Part shown: in pieces, positions 10,623-23,735 of the stretch
Layout: the number at the start of each line of letters is the position of its first letter
How positions within the stretch are numbered: position 1 is the stretch's first letter
NCBI GenBank assembly: GCA_004335835.1
Contig: RWJK01001098.1
Location: forward strand, 3,558 to 67,557
Reading direction: 5' to 3'
Length of the DNA stretch: 64,000 bases
Source: Scenedesmus sp. ARA3
Taxonomy: Eukaryota; Chlorophyta; Chlorophyceae; Sphaeropleales; Scenedesmaceae
Made by a program: the position numbers and the translations under genes
Notes under the pieces: generated by a model
The model's input: the letters and a program-made list of their open reading frames with translations, nothing else
What the model was told of the DNA's origin: nothing
Databases searched by the model: none

Positions 10623-12715
10623 TTAGGGAATCATTGGAGCTGGCCCCAGTTGGATTGGCGGCAGCTGTCTCACCACTGTTGATGCATTGCCATATGGAAC
10701 ATCAATCTGAGCAGACTCACTGCCAGCCGGCGCAAAAAGTGTGACGCTGTAGGTCAGGTACGTCACACCTGTGTCAGGGTGGCGCACTGTGACTGTGTAT
10801 GTGGTGTCACTGGCTGGAGCAGCAATGTAGCCGAGCTTGTCTCTGCAACATGCAACATACAACAGCAGCAGCAGCAGCAGCATGCACAGGAGTGTCAGAG
10901 AAAGGAAGACGAGCGGTTGACTCACAGTGACTTGCAGGCTGTTTGACACGCTTGTTTGCAACCATGCTCACAGCTGCCGGCCTACCCTGCTCAGCCTTGG
11001 GCATCCCACTACTAGCCCTGTCGCTGCCGCTGCTGCTGCTGCTATAAGCCTTGTGCTGTGACAGCAGAACCGCTTCACACCAGCCTGTCGCCAGGACTCA
11101 TGCTCACATGGTCTGCCAGCAGCAGCGAGGTCTGCTGAAATATGCTCAACCGCAATACGCAGCATCTCATCTACCAGCGCAGTGATACTGCTGGCGATTG
11201 TGTTGAATGCACCTCACCTGGTGCCCAGCTTTGGCTCAAACACCAGCGTGTCAGCTCCCCGAAACACCACCTCCACGCCGACCTGACTCCCCTCAGCAGC
11301 CGCCACCACAAACACACTCGCATCCAAAAAGCCAGCTGGCACCTCCTTCACCAATGTAACATGCCAGCGGGGAAATGCCAGCAGATGCGGCACAAACCCT
11401 GCCGGCGGCCACGCCACAAATATTAGGCCATCAGGAACTGCACCAGACATGTTTTGGAGAGCTGGTGCGGCCAGCAGCGCATTTGCGGGCCACCACATGT
11501 TGAAATCAGGGTCTCCTGGGGCAAACGTGAATGCATCACCACTGGCCATTACTCGTGTGGCAGGGTTCAGCAGCAAGCGGCGGTGGCGTAATGAGGCATC
11601 ATCTGCTGTTCCTGTTGTTATTGCAGCCCCGCCACCGCCACCGAACATGTAAGCAATAACTGCACGTGCGCCGCCAGCTCCCAATGCTGTGTTGCTGCTC
11701 GAAATCGTATCTGCCACAGCAGCTGAATAGCACTGCCCTCCCGCCGCCAGATCTGTTGCATTCACTGCGCGGTTGGCAGCGATCGCCAGTGCTGCCGCGA
11801 GCGCCGCAGTTGTCATTTCCGCGTTTGAAAATTCGACCGCCGGCACTCCCGCCACAAGTCGGAAGAAGTTGACCAGCTGCGCCACCTCAGCTTGCCAGCC
11901 TGGCGGAATTTGAAACGGCGCACAGCTTTTCAAACTGCCGCTCGCAGTGAAAGCCTGATCCAAGCAGCACATGCGGGAATAAGGCCCATCCAGCAGCTGA
12001 TTTGACCAGCAAGCATGATACGGGAGGTAGTTTGACACAAAGGCAGCTGCAACAGCATCCCTGTCGGCTGTGTTAATAGATGCCGGCAGGGGTGGCGTGT
12101 TATGACAGGTCCCGTCAGTGCCTCTGCAGGATCCTACTGCTGCTGCTGCTGTAGCGTCAGCCAGGGAGCAGGTGTCAGATGCAAAGGGGCAGCTGCAGTC
12201 AAAAGTGGAGCCGCCATCACATAGGTCAGGGACCTGCGGGCAGGACACGACAGGGCAGGATAGGACAGGACAGGACAGGATAGCAGAGGACAGCACAGGA
12301 CACCCGCTATCACATTGTATGAAAGAATGTCATAAGCCATCACAAAGGAGGAGCCGCCATCACAAAGGTCAGGGACCTGCAGGCAAGACAGGACAGGATG
12401 GGGCAGGCACCATCAAAAAGTACAAACGCACCTCATAAGCAGGCACAGCTTGCTGCAGCATTGCCAACTTCAGCATTGGAAACTGCAGCGCCGGTAATGC
12501 TGCAGTGCCAACTTGCAGCTAAAAACTACATCACAATCTGGCACCTGACGCACTGCATGCAGCTTCCATTCGCGTTGCTCAATTGGTGTGTGCTGCATCC
12601 ACTCAGCGCACCTGCCGTGCGCACTGGTGCCTGTACTCGCGAGCGCTGCTGCACGTCGCTGCAGCCCCACAGTCTATGAAGCCACCGCACCCATCTGCAT
12701 GACAGCAGCATGAGG

Positions 12716-12751
<36 letters not shown>

Positions 12752-15114
12752 GGCGGCAGCAGCAGCATTAAATCAAGTTACAAAACCACGTTTTGCGCTG
12801 CGCATGCACTCGCCCGCACACTGAAGGGTGCAGGGTGCAGTGCGCAGCAACACCCACCGCTTGCTGCACATGCCTCAAACATCACACTAGTCAGGTGTGT
12901 CAGTGTCTTGCACTAGCGCCCTGTTACACACTGTCCACCCACCTGTTGCGTTGCACATGCACTCGCCACGGCATACTACGGGCAGTTGCAGCTCAACCTG
13001 ATGAAGCACCCACTGTACCTGCACTGCAGCCATGGCCACTGCACTCAAGCTTGCTGTACTGCACCATTACCAAGCCGTGCACATCACCACCCACCTGTTG
13101 CATTGTACACCCACCCGCTGTGTTGCACAGGCACTTGCCAACACACCGCACTGCGATGAATTGAATGCATCAAATCAAGTGTGCGCCATCGCCCACCTGT
13201 GGCGTTGCGCACGCACATGCCGGCATACTGCGTGCTGTTGCAGCTCAGGGGAATGCAGCTGCAGCTGCCCAGCTCCCCCAGGGCAGTTGCGGAGCATGCA
13301 GGCGCATCGCCAGCGCTGCAGGCACAGATGATCTTGCCGCCGCAGCCGTCATCAAGTGCTGTGCCACACTTGCCTACACAGAAGGAGAAAGTGCATGCTC
13401 AGAAAGGTCAGGAGGAGATAGTGCATGCGTAGGGGGGAACAGTGGGAACAGCCAGCAAGCATGCAGAATGGGCACACAGTGGGTGGCATAGCGCCAGCAA
13501 GGAGTCCCTGCAGCAGCCTCCGCCACTTGTGGCTGTGTCACCCACACTGAAGCAACATTACATCAAGGTCGACTCGCATTGCTGCCACAACCCCCACTCA
13601 CCTGCATACTCTGGTGAGCTGCAATTCCTCAGCACGCAACCGCAGCTGCCAACCACCCCAGGCACACCATTGCTGCTGCAGTTTGCCGCCACATCCGCGC
13701 ACTGCTCCGCAGCCGCACACGTAATCCTGCCGCCACAGCCATCTGGCAAATCCACGCCACATTTGCCACGATACTGCCCCTTGCAGGACCTGGCAATGCA
13801 GCCGCAGCGGCCGTTGTTGCAGATTCCTTGGAATCCGAGCTCTGTCCTGCAAGTGATTCCGTTTGGGGTGTTGCTGAACTTGCAGCGGCCGCTTGTCGGG
13901 CTGCAGCCGAGCTGCTGGCAGGAGCTTGCGGCGCAGTTGCAGCGCTGGCAGCCGAGCCTGAAGGCAGCAGCAGCAGCAGCAATAGCAATAATAGCACAAA
14001 GGGCAAGCAGGAGAGCCTCTGCTGTGTAGCAGACACGTGTTTAATGTGATGTCAGCATGGGAAGCAGCAGCGCCTGCAGGAGCAACGGTGCATGCAAGAC
14101 AGGCAAGCAGGTTATGCTGTAGAGCTAGCTGCAACTACTGGCTGTGCATCAAATATGTGCTTACAAAAACACTGAAGCACACTTAAAGTCACATCCAAGT
14201 TAAATCTGAATCAAAAAGGCCCCACCTTGAGTACCCGAGGCTGAACCAGCCGTCAGGGCAGGGCGTGCAGCTGCGGGTGCCGTGACCTGCAGCAGTACGT
14301 TTGCAGGGCACGAAGCAGGCACTGCTAGTGTCAAGGTTTGACCAATGTTTGACCAATATAACAACAGCGGCCTGCGGCATGCAGCAGGTGTGCATGGCGT
14401 GCGGCAGCACTTGGTGTTAGGCTCTGACTGCTGTGTTTCCAGCAGAGCACCATATGGCCAACTGCAGTTGAGAATACGGCCTGCTGCAATAGTGTGGCTG
14501 CATGGCGGGCTCTGAATGGCTGCACGGCCGCTTTGCTGCCTAGCTGTCTAGCTGCCTAGCAGCCATTGTCATTGAGCCTGGCAGGTGGCTGGACAGCGCA
14601 TGCAACATATGTAACACAACATAGCAAACAGCAGCGACAGCTGGCATCAGCAGGGACATTAGGACATCAGCAGTGCCTGGCCTGACATGCAGCAGCCACC
14701 TTCCTGCTGCACAACCCACAGGCTACTGGTGCAGCATCCTCAAATACATAACCTTTGCTTCTCGTCACCTGGTGCGCACAGCGTGCAGTTTGCCGCTCCT
14801 GCTTTGCTTGCGAATGGAGCGGGGCATTTCCTGCAAAAGCTGCTGTTGCCTGCAGCAGCGTATGTGTTCCTGGCACATGGCACACACTGCACCCAAGGCT
14901 TCTTGCTGAGACGCTTTATGTATTGGCCAGGCTTGCATGCTGCTGCTGCTTCTGCCTTTTGCTGTACTGCTGCTGACTGCTGCTGCTGTGCTGTGCTGGT
15001 GTGCTGGTCATCTGAGCTGCAGATGGGCAGTGATAGCACCAGCACCAACAGCAGCACTGCCAGCGACGCCGGAGGTCGCCACCTGTTTCTGCTGCTGTAT
15101 CGGTATGCTTGCAT
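10623..15114 (-). CDS. secreted cysteine-rich multidomain protein with CAP-like domain
   Basis: Exons: 15114-14769, 14286-14226, 13957-13602, 13373-13197, 12673-12612, 12233-11218, 10842-10623; phases agree throughout, giving 745 residues. Residues 1-35 form a signal peptide (hydrophobic SLAVLLLVLVLSLPICSS). Residues ~60-135 are an ephrin-receptor/GCC2-GCC3-like cysteine module (CKPGQY, CVPCARNTYA, CTPCPDGWFS). Residues ~136-330 hold cysteine-rich units with the recurring pattern KCG-x(3)-DGCGG-x-I-x-C, seen in secreted bacterial and algal proteins. From ~450 to ~610 the sequence resembles the divergent bacterial-type CAP/SCP domain (VNFFRLVAGV at ~455; HRRLLLNP at ~551), followed by a short beta-rich tail. 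The role is unknown: wall or extracellular matrix is likely. The ATG at 15114 opens the signal peptide; the frame upstream is open only from a non-ATG codon. Confidence 0.82.
12241..12410. repeat. AGGACA minisatellite beside a CAP-gene exon 6 start echo
   Basis: 12241-12304 is a degenerate run of CAGGACA/TAGGACA units in the intron directly upstream of the exon 6 acceptor. At about 12343-12381 lies a copy of that acceptor and exon start (minus-strand CTGCAG then GTCCCTGACC), followed by another short AGGACA run, so the minisatellite and junction were duplicated together. Confidence 0.82.
12784..13125 (-). repeat. CAP-gene exon 4 end echoes
   Basis: Downstream of the exon 4 donor at 13197 lie at least two recognisable diverged copies of the exon end plus donor (clearest at about 12990-12940, where the YAGMC..NAT-like sequence is followed by GTGGGT). 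A weaker copy lies near 13125-13085 and a remnant without donor near 12815-12784. Confidence 0.68.
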
Positions 15115-15877
15115 GCTGTTCAAGCCCCCTCGTTGTGTAGGTAGAACCACTCAGGACAGCTTGCTCCTACTGCTGATGGTGCTGTACGCTGCCTTGCATC
15201 GACGAACGCGTCCACTGCACAGCTATAACTAATTTAGTATCAACTAAAAACGAAACAGCACCTTCGGTTCAGTTTATCGTCTCTGCCATCGTGATTCCAG
15301 GCGTGAGTCGCCCTTGTAGATGTGCTTCCAAGTGACAAGCGGTGCTGAAATTGATCATGGTTTGCTGTCAGTCGTTAGAGGCTGGTGTCAAGGCGGTGTA
15401 CGCACAGCAGAGAGCAGGGTACTGCAAATTTACATTGTGATGTTCCTGTATTGTTCCAGGTTGATGGACAGTCAGCCGCTGCCGCTTAGTGATCAAGCAT
15501 TGTAACCAGATATGCATGTTACTCGTTTCGATGCGTCACAACGCATGATTCCGTGCACACTGTCAAGGCTGGCGATAAGGCCAGGGCCACTAGATCAGTC
15601 TGCAAAGCATCACAAGTCACTCGCAAGTGCCCGTAGCAACTTTAAATGTGTCCAGATTTCGTTGACCGAGCAGCGACCGCGCGTGCCTGTCGTGCGAGCC
15701 CAACGCTGCACCAGTCACAGCACAAGTTCACAGCTGCCTTCAGTGCCAAGTTCAGCATGCAGCATCACGCATGAATATTAAAAAAGCACACATCATCATG
15801 CTGCATCTGCCATCAGCCCAGTCACGCCACCTACCGCCGGTACTTCAGCATCCAACTTCACTAACCACCACCTGACC
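15115..15877. other. intergenic: CAP-gene promoter side and hydroxylase 3' flank
   Basis: No coding exon seen. The stretch should contain the CAP-gene promoter and 5' leader (near 15115-15300, locally AT-rich around 15225-15255) and the 3' flank of the hydroxylase gene. No box could be assigned with confidence. Confidence 0.45.
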
Positions 15878-15900
15878 CTACCGCCGCTGCTTCTTCCGAG

Positions 15901-15936
<36 letters not shown>

Positions 15937-16642
15937 GCCGCCCGCCCTCCTGCGCCTTCATGTACAGCACGTCCGTCCTAATAACATACTTCGCTCCCTG
16001 AAGCACCGCGCTGCCCTCGTGCACCAAGCTCCCGAGTGTGCCGCCATGCGGGAAGACCATCACGTTGCCAGTCACCGGCTGCACGCCGCGCGCATCCAGG
16101 CAGCCCTCCTGCAGGCATAAATCAGCACACGTATGGAACCAGGCTGTGTACTCAAACACCTTGTTGCGCAGTCCAAGCGCATCGAGGCAGCCCTGCTGCA
16201 AGTGATCACATGTGCACAATAAGTCAGTAAAAAGCACGCCAAGACATGCGCATGCTGGCTGCCGCCGTGCGGGAAGACCATCACGTTGCCTGTCACCGGC
16301 TGCACACCGCGTGCAGCCAGGCAGCCCTCCTGCAGGCGTAAGTATGCAGACATGGCAGTCAATCGATATGCAGACAAGCATACACCCCGGCTGCACCCGG
16401 CGCATGCAAGCAGCCGTCCTGCAAGTGAGCACATGTGTACACAGTGTCTGTTAGTCAGTTGCATGTTGAACAAGACATGTGCATCCAGGCTGCCGCCGTG
16501 CGGGAAGACCATCACGTTGCCCGGCTGCATGCCTGCTGTTGTACACACCTGCTCTGTGCTTGCGGTGTAGTAGGTGGTGGCGCCGCCCTCAAAGTCATCG
16601 TTGAGGTACACCAGGAACGTCACCCGGCTCCAGCGGTCACCT

Positions 16643-16732
<90 letters not shown>

Positions 16733-17143
16733 GCGGGTTCCCACATGCACGCAGGGAATCCTCTGTCCAGAAGAAGCTCAGCTACATGTCATGCAAACTT
16801 GCATGTACACAATGGCTTGGTTTGTTGTACAAACCTGAACATACGCATTTGGACAAGCGCGCCGTAGGCATCGAACACATACTGCCAGTGGCCATCCATC
16901 ACACAGCCTCTGACAAAACAGCTGGCCTACTTGTCATGCAAAGTTGCGCACATTTGATGATTGGTTCACTGCACTTCACAGATACAGGCACTTTACAGGA
17001 CTGTGCAAAAAGGCAACAAGATTACAAACTGTGCAGAAAAGGCAACAAAGCGCACCGTACGCGTCAAAGACGTAGTGCCCGTTGCCATCCAGTCCACTGC
17101 CTGGCCAGGCGCCATCAATGTGTGGCCTGTACACGTTGCCTGC

Positions 17144-17190
<47 letters not shown>

Positions 17191-17687
17191 GCAGCAGCAG
17201 CACATCAGCAGCAGCTCAGCAGGTATCTGACATGGACAAGGCGGGGACTCTGCCATCAACCCAGCACCCCCAATCCTGCATCAGCCTGAACCAAAACATG
17301 CACAGCTACAAAGTCTCAACACCACAAAACCACAGAACCGCACCCACCTGGGGTGTAGCGGTACAGCCGCCAGCGCGCATTGATACCAGCCAGAGCACCC
17401 CCGCCCAGCTCTTGAGGCAGCAGGTGCTTAACTCTGTTATATAACGGGAGTAACACGCTGTCATCCACCAGCCACACGCAGCCCTGTGCAGGGCCGCCCT
17501 GCTGCAGCCCGACAAGCTCTGCTGCATGCCCGCGTGCCGCACTCTGCTGCTGCGCTGCTGCTGCTGCTGCTGCTGCTGCCGGGGATGCGGCCTCACCATC
17601 GGCTACTGCAGCAGCCCCCACGGCTGCTGCTGTATCTGTTGCTATGGTGGCTGCTGCTGCTGGATCATCCACAGCCGCCGCATCTTC

Positions 17688-17726
<39 letters not shown>

Positions 17727-18399
17727 ACTAGTCCCGCCAGCTTCAGCTCCACCATCCCCACCCAATGCACCCCCAAACGTGTAATCCACATTTGCATTGT
17801 AGCCGATTGCCTCTGCAGCAGCAATGATCTGCCTGCATTCTGCTGCACTCAGCACGCCTAATAAGCATGATGCTCCAGGCACAAAAGGGACAGGCACAGC
17901 AGCCACTGGAGGGTGCTGCGGGTCATATTGCAGCACGCTGTTGGGTGGGTAGGCGAAGATGGCATCTGGGCCGCCTGCAGATATAACACATTTGTAACAT
18001 GTTATTTAACATGTCAGGTAACATGTCATAACAAGGGATGAAGCTGATCATGAAACCAGGGGTGCTGCTTGTCTGGGATTTAGTGTTGATGCTGGCCAGA
18101 CATGAGAGAGCACTGCTGGAGGTTTATGTAAAGAAGCACAGAGCCGCTACAGATGCATGGACAAATGCGGGCATGCCTAGTCACAGCTGCCGGCTGCTGC
18201 AGCAACTGATAACCAAAGTAACACATGAGTGCTGCTGCAGCCAGCAGTGCCACCCACCTGCCCCTGGCTGGAAGGGCACCTGATACAGCAGCTCAGCATA
18301 GTTGGGGGCTGCTTGCTGCTGTGCTGCAACATCTGCCTGCTGCTGCTGCTGCTCATTCTCCGGTGCATTGCTGGATTCTATGCTGTCAGCATCACCTGG

Positions 18400-18441
<42 letters not shown>

Positions 18442-18942
18442 CAGCTGAGGCAGCCAGGGACGGTGCCGCTTGATGCTCCCTTTCAGCATGTCTGCTGCTG
18501 CTGCTGGTGCCGGTGCTGCTGCTGTCTCATCCGTCTTGTGACTGCCGTCCTGCTGCTGCAGGCCCTGCTTCTGACTTTGCTGCTGCTGCTGCTCACGCGG
18601 CATGGTGCAGCGCAGAATGGCATCTATCAGCCGAGCAGTCACTGCCTCATCCCCCGCCTGATCAGCATCCCTCACCCAGCGCTGAATGGCACCTAGCTTC
18701 GGCACCTTGTTATAACATGTCATTGCCTGCAGGGCCTGCAGGGCTGCCAGCCAGTCCTGATCCCGCATGGCTGCGCTGACAGCAGCAGTGAACTTGCTGC
18801 TGCTGCTGCCGGCATTGAGCTGCAGGCCTCCTGCTAGCTTTGGCAGCTTGCAGGGCCGTGCGAGTGAGGCGTCTTGCTGCTGCTGCTGCTGCTGCTGCTC
18901 CTTGAGCTGCCGTGCGCGTTGGCGCTTGAGGGTTTTGCCCAT
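15878..18942 (-). CDS. 2-oxoglutarate/Fe(II) prolyl 4-hydroxylase-like dioxygenase
   Basis: Hydroxylates a peptidyl residue, by family probably proline. Exons: 18942-18258, 17974-17348, 17139-17056, 16640-16549, 16108-15878; in phase, 572 residues. The P4Hc core is in the C-terminal half: iron ligands H444 and D446 in YRPHIDGAW, the strand RVTFLVYLNDDFEGG-ATTYY, and the distal ligand H526 with 2-oxoglutarate-binding K536 (LVHEGSAVLQGAKYVIRTDV). The N-terminal ~230 residues start MGKTLKRQRARQLKEQ and hold a helical region (KFTAAVSAAMRDQDWLAALQ) plus poly-Gln and poly-Ala; I do not recognise this part. No signal peptide is visible at the chosen ATG, so it is not an obvious secretory wall-hydroxylase. 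A large poly-Gln/Ala insert follows ~310. The upstream frame is open but without an ATG. C-terminus is a Gln11 tract plus a basic tail. Confidence 0.88.
16167..16548 (-). repeat. hydroxylase exon 5 start echoes
   Basis: Copies of the exon 5 acceptor and start (EGCLDARGVQPVTGNVMVFP) lie at about 16205-16167, 16335-16250 and 16420-16385. A fourth, 16548-16480 (MQPGNVMVFPHGG), follows exon 4 directly, with an open frame across the donor, so an unspliced transcript would extend in frame for a short way. Confidence 0.88.
16644..16730. repeat. (CAG)29 tract at a 3' splice site
   Basis: Uninterrupted CAG triplets on the plus strand, that is (CTG)n in the sense of the hydroxylase gene, ending directly at the exon 4 acceptor at 16640. 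Confidence 0.97.
16855..16905 (-). repeat. hydroxylase exon 3 end echo
   Basis: Copy of the exon 3 end (DGHWQYVFDAYG against DGNGHYVFDAYG) downstream of the true exon; the donor GT is changed to GC. Confidence 0.82.
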
Positions 18943-21900
18943 GGCTGCTGCTGCTGCTCCTGCTGCTGCTGTCGCTGCTGCTGCTGCTGCTGTGTTGGCA
19001 GGGGACAGTGCTGCTGCACTAGTAGCTAGCCTGCAGCATGGAATGCGTCGGCAAGTAGCAGAGGCATCAGGATACAGGGATGCGTCGTAAAGTGCTTCTG
19101 TCAAATTGTCTGTAGTTGGAGATGTGCAGTCAGCAGCACAGGCAATCCAGACGGCTGCAAATCCTTTACAAACAATAAAATCTTTACATGAGCGATTTAC
19201 CTGCCTTGGATTCAGTCCCTCCTTCTGCAACGCACCCGCACAACTCGAAAGTGTCGGTGGCTCTCGTAGCGACTGCACAGCCTTCGCAGTCCAACTCGCA
19301 CAAAGCCTACAACACTAAAGGGCATCAATTAACCGTAGAAGTCGATGTATGCCTTGACTGTGCACAGCAGCGTTCCTGTTGTGGCCGTGCTAGGGCTTAT
19401 GGCTGGTGACAAGGGTGCCACTGCAAGGAGACCTTTCAAGTGATGCGCTGCAGGGACGTCGTGGCTTCGCAACGAACCCTGTCCGCGACAAGGCTGGGAT
19501 CCTGGTTCCTGGTTCTTTCAAATCAAAGTGCAGCAGGTGATCGTTTACAATGGCACCACAGCAAATGCTGAGGCACGTGATTTGATTGCTAAATCACAGC
19601 CCGAGCGCCCGCCATTCAAATGAAATTCACACTACCACAATCTGCGCAGTGCAACTGCTGATCAAGGGCAGTGCAACAGGCAACCGGCAACCGGCAAGCA
19701 GCAATGTGGCAACTGCAAAAACAACATGTACAATTACAAGGCACCAGTCATGCAGCAGTGTGTAGGAAACCCCACCGCATATCACACACAGACCAGGCAA
19801 GCAATCGTGCTGCCAGCCGCACCAGGCACGACTGTGCACTCCAGCACAAAACAAACACAAGCACCACCTCATTCCTGCAACACGCACGCATCAGCATGCC
19901 AAGCAACCATGAGCACTGCGGATGCAGCAGCAATGCACCCCACATAACATAACAAAACTCGCACGGCCCGTACAGGGCCTGTAGGCTACAGGTACACATC
20001 CAGTACATGCTGTGACAGCATGCAGCACTGCAGCAGCCATGACAAATGAGGTCCCGAAGCCCAGCGCTTGCTGTAACAAGATAAAGTGTGCATGGCAGCC
20101 GCCACATGATGCAGCAGCGGCCCTACAGGCGACCAGTTGCCCCTGCAGAGAGGGCTGAGCGGATAGCCCGAGCCGAGCTGCTTGCGGCTTCCTGTTTAAA
20201 CAGGGGTCTGTCGTGGCGTATGCCGCTTGAACACACCGTGTAACCCCTCTATCTAGCGGACAGCCTGAGGCATGTCACGCCGATGCATCAGGACATACAC
20301 CATCAAAGGGCAGACATAACTGTTACTACGCTACACTGCAGCGGCGAATGCATGATACTGACAGTGCACTGTCTCAATTGTCTATTCTTGGCAGCATCGT
20401 CCAGTTGGGATGCTCGCCAGTCATTTGAGAAGGCAGCTGCTGCCGAGCCCGCAAACCAGAGCTCAAATGCCCACACACAGAACCCCGAACTAGAACCACG
20501 AAGCACACATCTACGCAAGGAGAGCCCTGCTGTGTGTTGCGCACACGAGCTGCAGCACATAATGTGCACTGCAAAACAGGCAGAGTGTGCAAAACTGCAA
20601 CAGACACACGTGCCTCAAGGCACACCACGCGATCTAGTACCTAACAGATTGTGGATGCCAGGCAATGCGGCAGAGGCCATGACTAGAGCAACCGCTCCAT
20701 TCTGGGAGTGACGCGGTGTGTTATGTAACTGTTATTCTGCTCTCTCTGCGCAATGGACAGGGATCCAAAGTAAAAGCACAGCTAGGTGCGCTGCAGCCAG
20801 GTGCACGCATGGAATGCCTCACTGACTGATCGGAGGCACAGCAACGCTGCTGCTGCACCAACTGTGCACCTGCGTTTACTACTGCACTGTGACAAAACAT
20901 ATGCACATGGGTATGCACATGGGTATGAGTCACGAAGCGCGTTACTGTCAAAGCTGGGCCACTCCCTGCAGCTGTGCACAAATCAGTACCTGCGTGCTGC
21001 GAATGCCTGCTATTGGTGGTAAATAGGGCGCCCTGCGTACCTCTGCGGCTCAAAAACAGACCACCAGTGACACACCTCACAAACCGATACACCATCTAGT
21101 GCCATTGTATGCCGCTCTGTCCAGCCCTGACACACTGCTGCGCTCGCAACATGATAGCTATATGGCGGTGCGCAACGATACACGCACACATCAACACCTA
21201 ATCCACACAGATCACCGCTTTCAACACTAACTGCCGCAGCATGGCCAACACTATAAAGAGTTACAGCGTGCATGCAGGTCACCCCTGCTGCTCCTGTAAT
21301 GTACTGTACTCTAGGGGCTGGCCCCGCCACTGCAGGTCACCTGCACTGCAAAACATTGAAAGCAAAGCCGCCAACACAAAAACAGCAAGCAGGCTGCAGA
21401 ACCCACCAAGCACAGCCACTGCACGATAATGCACAACTCTGATATAACACACACAGACACAGAGACAGCATCAGCACCAGCGTCATCATCATCATGCTCG
21501 AAAGAACCACACTGCACTACGCCAACCATGGTACGCCGTGCGTAGCACAGCAATCATCCGCACGGCAGCAGCAGCACTGCGGGAGGAGTCACATGCCGGC
21601 ATGCACACAAAATGACAAGACTCGATCTAGATATGATAGGGTTGCTTCAACAACGCACCAAGATGCAAACAGCAGGGCGCAGAACGGGAAGAGGCAATCA
21701 CGGGTGCTGCCATTGTAGGTGCCATCACCAGCAGCAGGCGAGCATCACCTGTTGCGGGAACTTTCGACAAGCGGGGAACATGCAGCTGCATCCCTAGCAC
21801 TAACGGGTCACCACACAGAGCAAGGCATAGGCTGCTGCACACGCGCACCAGCTTCTCCCAAACTGCAGCTCCTGACAGCTGATGACCATAGCACGTCAAT

Positions 21901-23735
21901 GTGGATCTGAAGGCAGCAATTGTGTGCATGCAAGCCGCCATCCACAGTATCAAAGCATCCCAAGTCTGCTGCTGTGGAAGACCCACAGCTAAGCAGCGGA
22001 ACCACCAAGCCACCCAACTCTTCCGCAGGTGAGCCACCAAATATGGTGCTGCCACTGCTGCTGCTGCCGCCGCTCCGAAACGCAGGCCAGGAGGCCGTTT
22101 GATTCGATCACGCCGCTTGTGACGCTACTGTAACAAGCTCGTAACAATGATCGTAACAAAGCCCGGGATCATCAAAACATAACAGTAACAAAGCCCTGGC
22201 CACCCACACACCGCCTGCCACTCATACTATATAGTATATGGTTCAGTGCTTCCAGACTAGACTAGACTAGCCAACAGCGCTGCGAAATGCTCGCTGACAA
22301 ACAGAGACTAAGAGGACAGGGGTGGCATTCAGCTGCAGGTGCCTTCAATTGAAGCGCCCTTTGTTTCGTGTCGTGCGGCATGCACAGGCAACCACATGGG
22401 TGCTGAACCACGGCTGAAAGCGGCCATGGCGGCAGCTGCGCAGCACACACGCACACAGCATCCTTTGAGGCTGGAGAACGCTACCCATACCACAATGGGG
22501 CACACAGCGTCACGCTCCAACCTATCTGCAGAAGAAGAGAGGGTGCTTCTTCAAACCCTACACACTTGCACTGCCAGGGATTGTGCAGTCAATGCACCCC
22601 ACTGTACATACACTTCAGGGCGCGGCGCCATACCTACTTATCACTCTGCGGCAACATAACATTTGATTGACACTACTCTTGATACTGCTGCTGTGGTACG
22701 TATGTGTGTTGCCTGCCACTCGCCAACGAACTGGCACAATGTGCAGCAGACAAGCACAGATAAGGCTGTTGAGGTTGTTGCGCTGCATGGCGATATGCAC
22801 ACGCAGGCAACACAGCAGATGCGTGCCTAAACGCAACTGCAAAACAAAAGCGGCGGCCAGCAGGGCCCTGGCACACAAGACTGTGTGCAGGTGCCCTGCA
22901 ACATGTGGCCGATATATGCATCACTGCATCATGATAATACATGTAGTCATAAGAAGGGAGATCGTAACAAGCCCAATGACTGCTCGCCAGCCAACTGGCA
23001 AGGGTGGAAAAAAAAACAGGCAATCGCAAGCCAGCCCTGCCGAAGCATTCGCAGCCATCACAATCACTAAACCCAGCTGCCGCAGAAACCTGCACAAGCT
23101 GCGGCTGGCAAGCCCTCAACCCTGCAAGCTTGCCGCCATGACCATCTATGGTATTATGAGGGCAAAAATCCAAACCTGCAAGCTATTAGCCGCAGCTCAG
23201 CTGGGGAAACACTCTCCGAGCTGAATGTCATATCAAGCTGGTTCGCGGGCCACCTGCTGTACTGCCTTCACGCGCCGCTGCCGTTAAGAATGCCGAAGTA
23301 CTGCCAAAGTCTAGTCTACGCTACGCAAAAGGGGCCCGCAGAGGGCTGCAATCCCGCCAAGCATGCACTACAGGGGTATACATTTTGACACAACAAACGC
23401 TCGACCTAGATTCACAGCTGATGCACAAGCCAGCCACGTGCAACCCAACTGAGGGATGCATGATGATGGTGTAGGAAACATACACAGCACACAGGGCGGC
23501 GGCATACAGCAAAGAATGACTACCCATACATGTAACACGTAACAGCAACACAAACCGCAACCACAGCCTGCGCCTGTGCAATCGCCTGCGCACAGCCGCA
23601 TGCTAACAGCAATACACCCAGCGCACAGCAGGCGTCACAACTCAGCAGCCCAGCACACCTCAGGCAAGCATAGCACAGCTCAGCATCTTCACACAGCACA
23701 CATCAGGCGAGCATAGCTCAGCACAGCTCGGCAGC
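18943..23735. other. 4.8-kb stretch without a supported gene
   Basis: The hydroxylase promoter and 5' leader should lie above 18942; in-frame sequence up to ~19278 is open but lacks an ATG. The remaining ~4.4 kb has only short overlapping frames (for example 20283-20711 and 22667-23224) with no recognisable domain, and no tRNA or snRNA that I could identify. A short near-palindrome ACTATATAGTAT lies near 22230. Confidence 0.5.

Noticed and set aside
16435..17289. 284-residue plus-strand open frame with poly-Ser
   Set aside because: It is the antisense shadow of the hydroxylase introns; CAG tracts keep several frames open.
20100..20300. GC-rich, structured-looking stretch, considered as an RNA gene
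   Set aside because: No tRNA, U-snRNA, SRP or RNase P landmark could be found.
22667..23224. 185-residue plus-strand open frame
   Set aside because: No recognisable domain, overlapping frames on the other strand, no splice context; probably chance.
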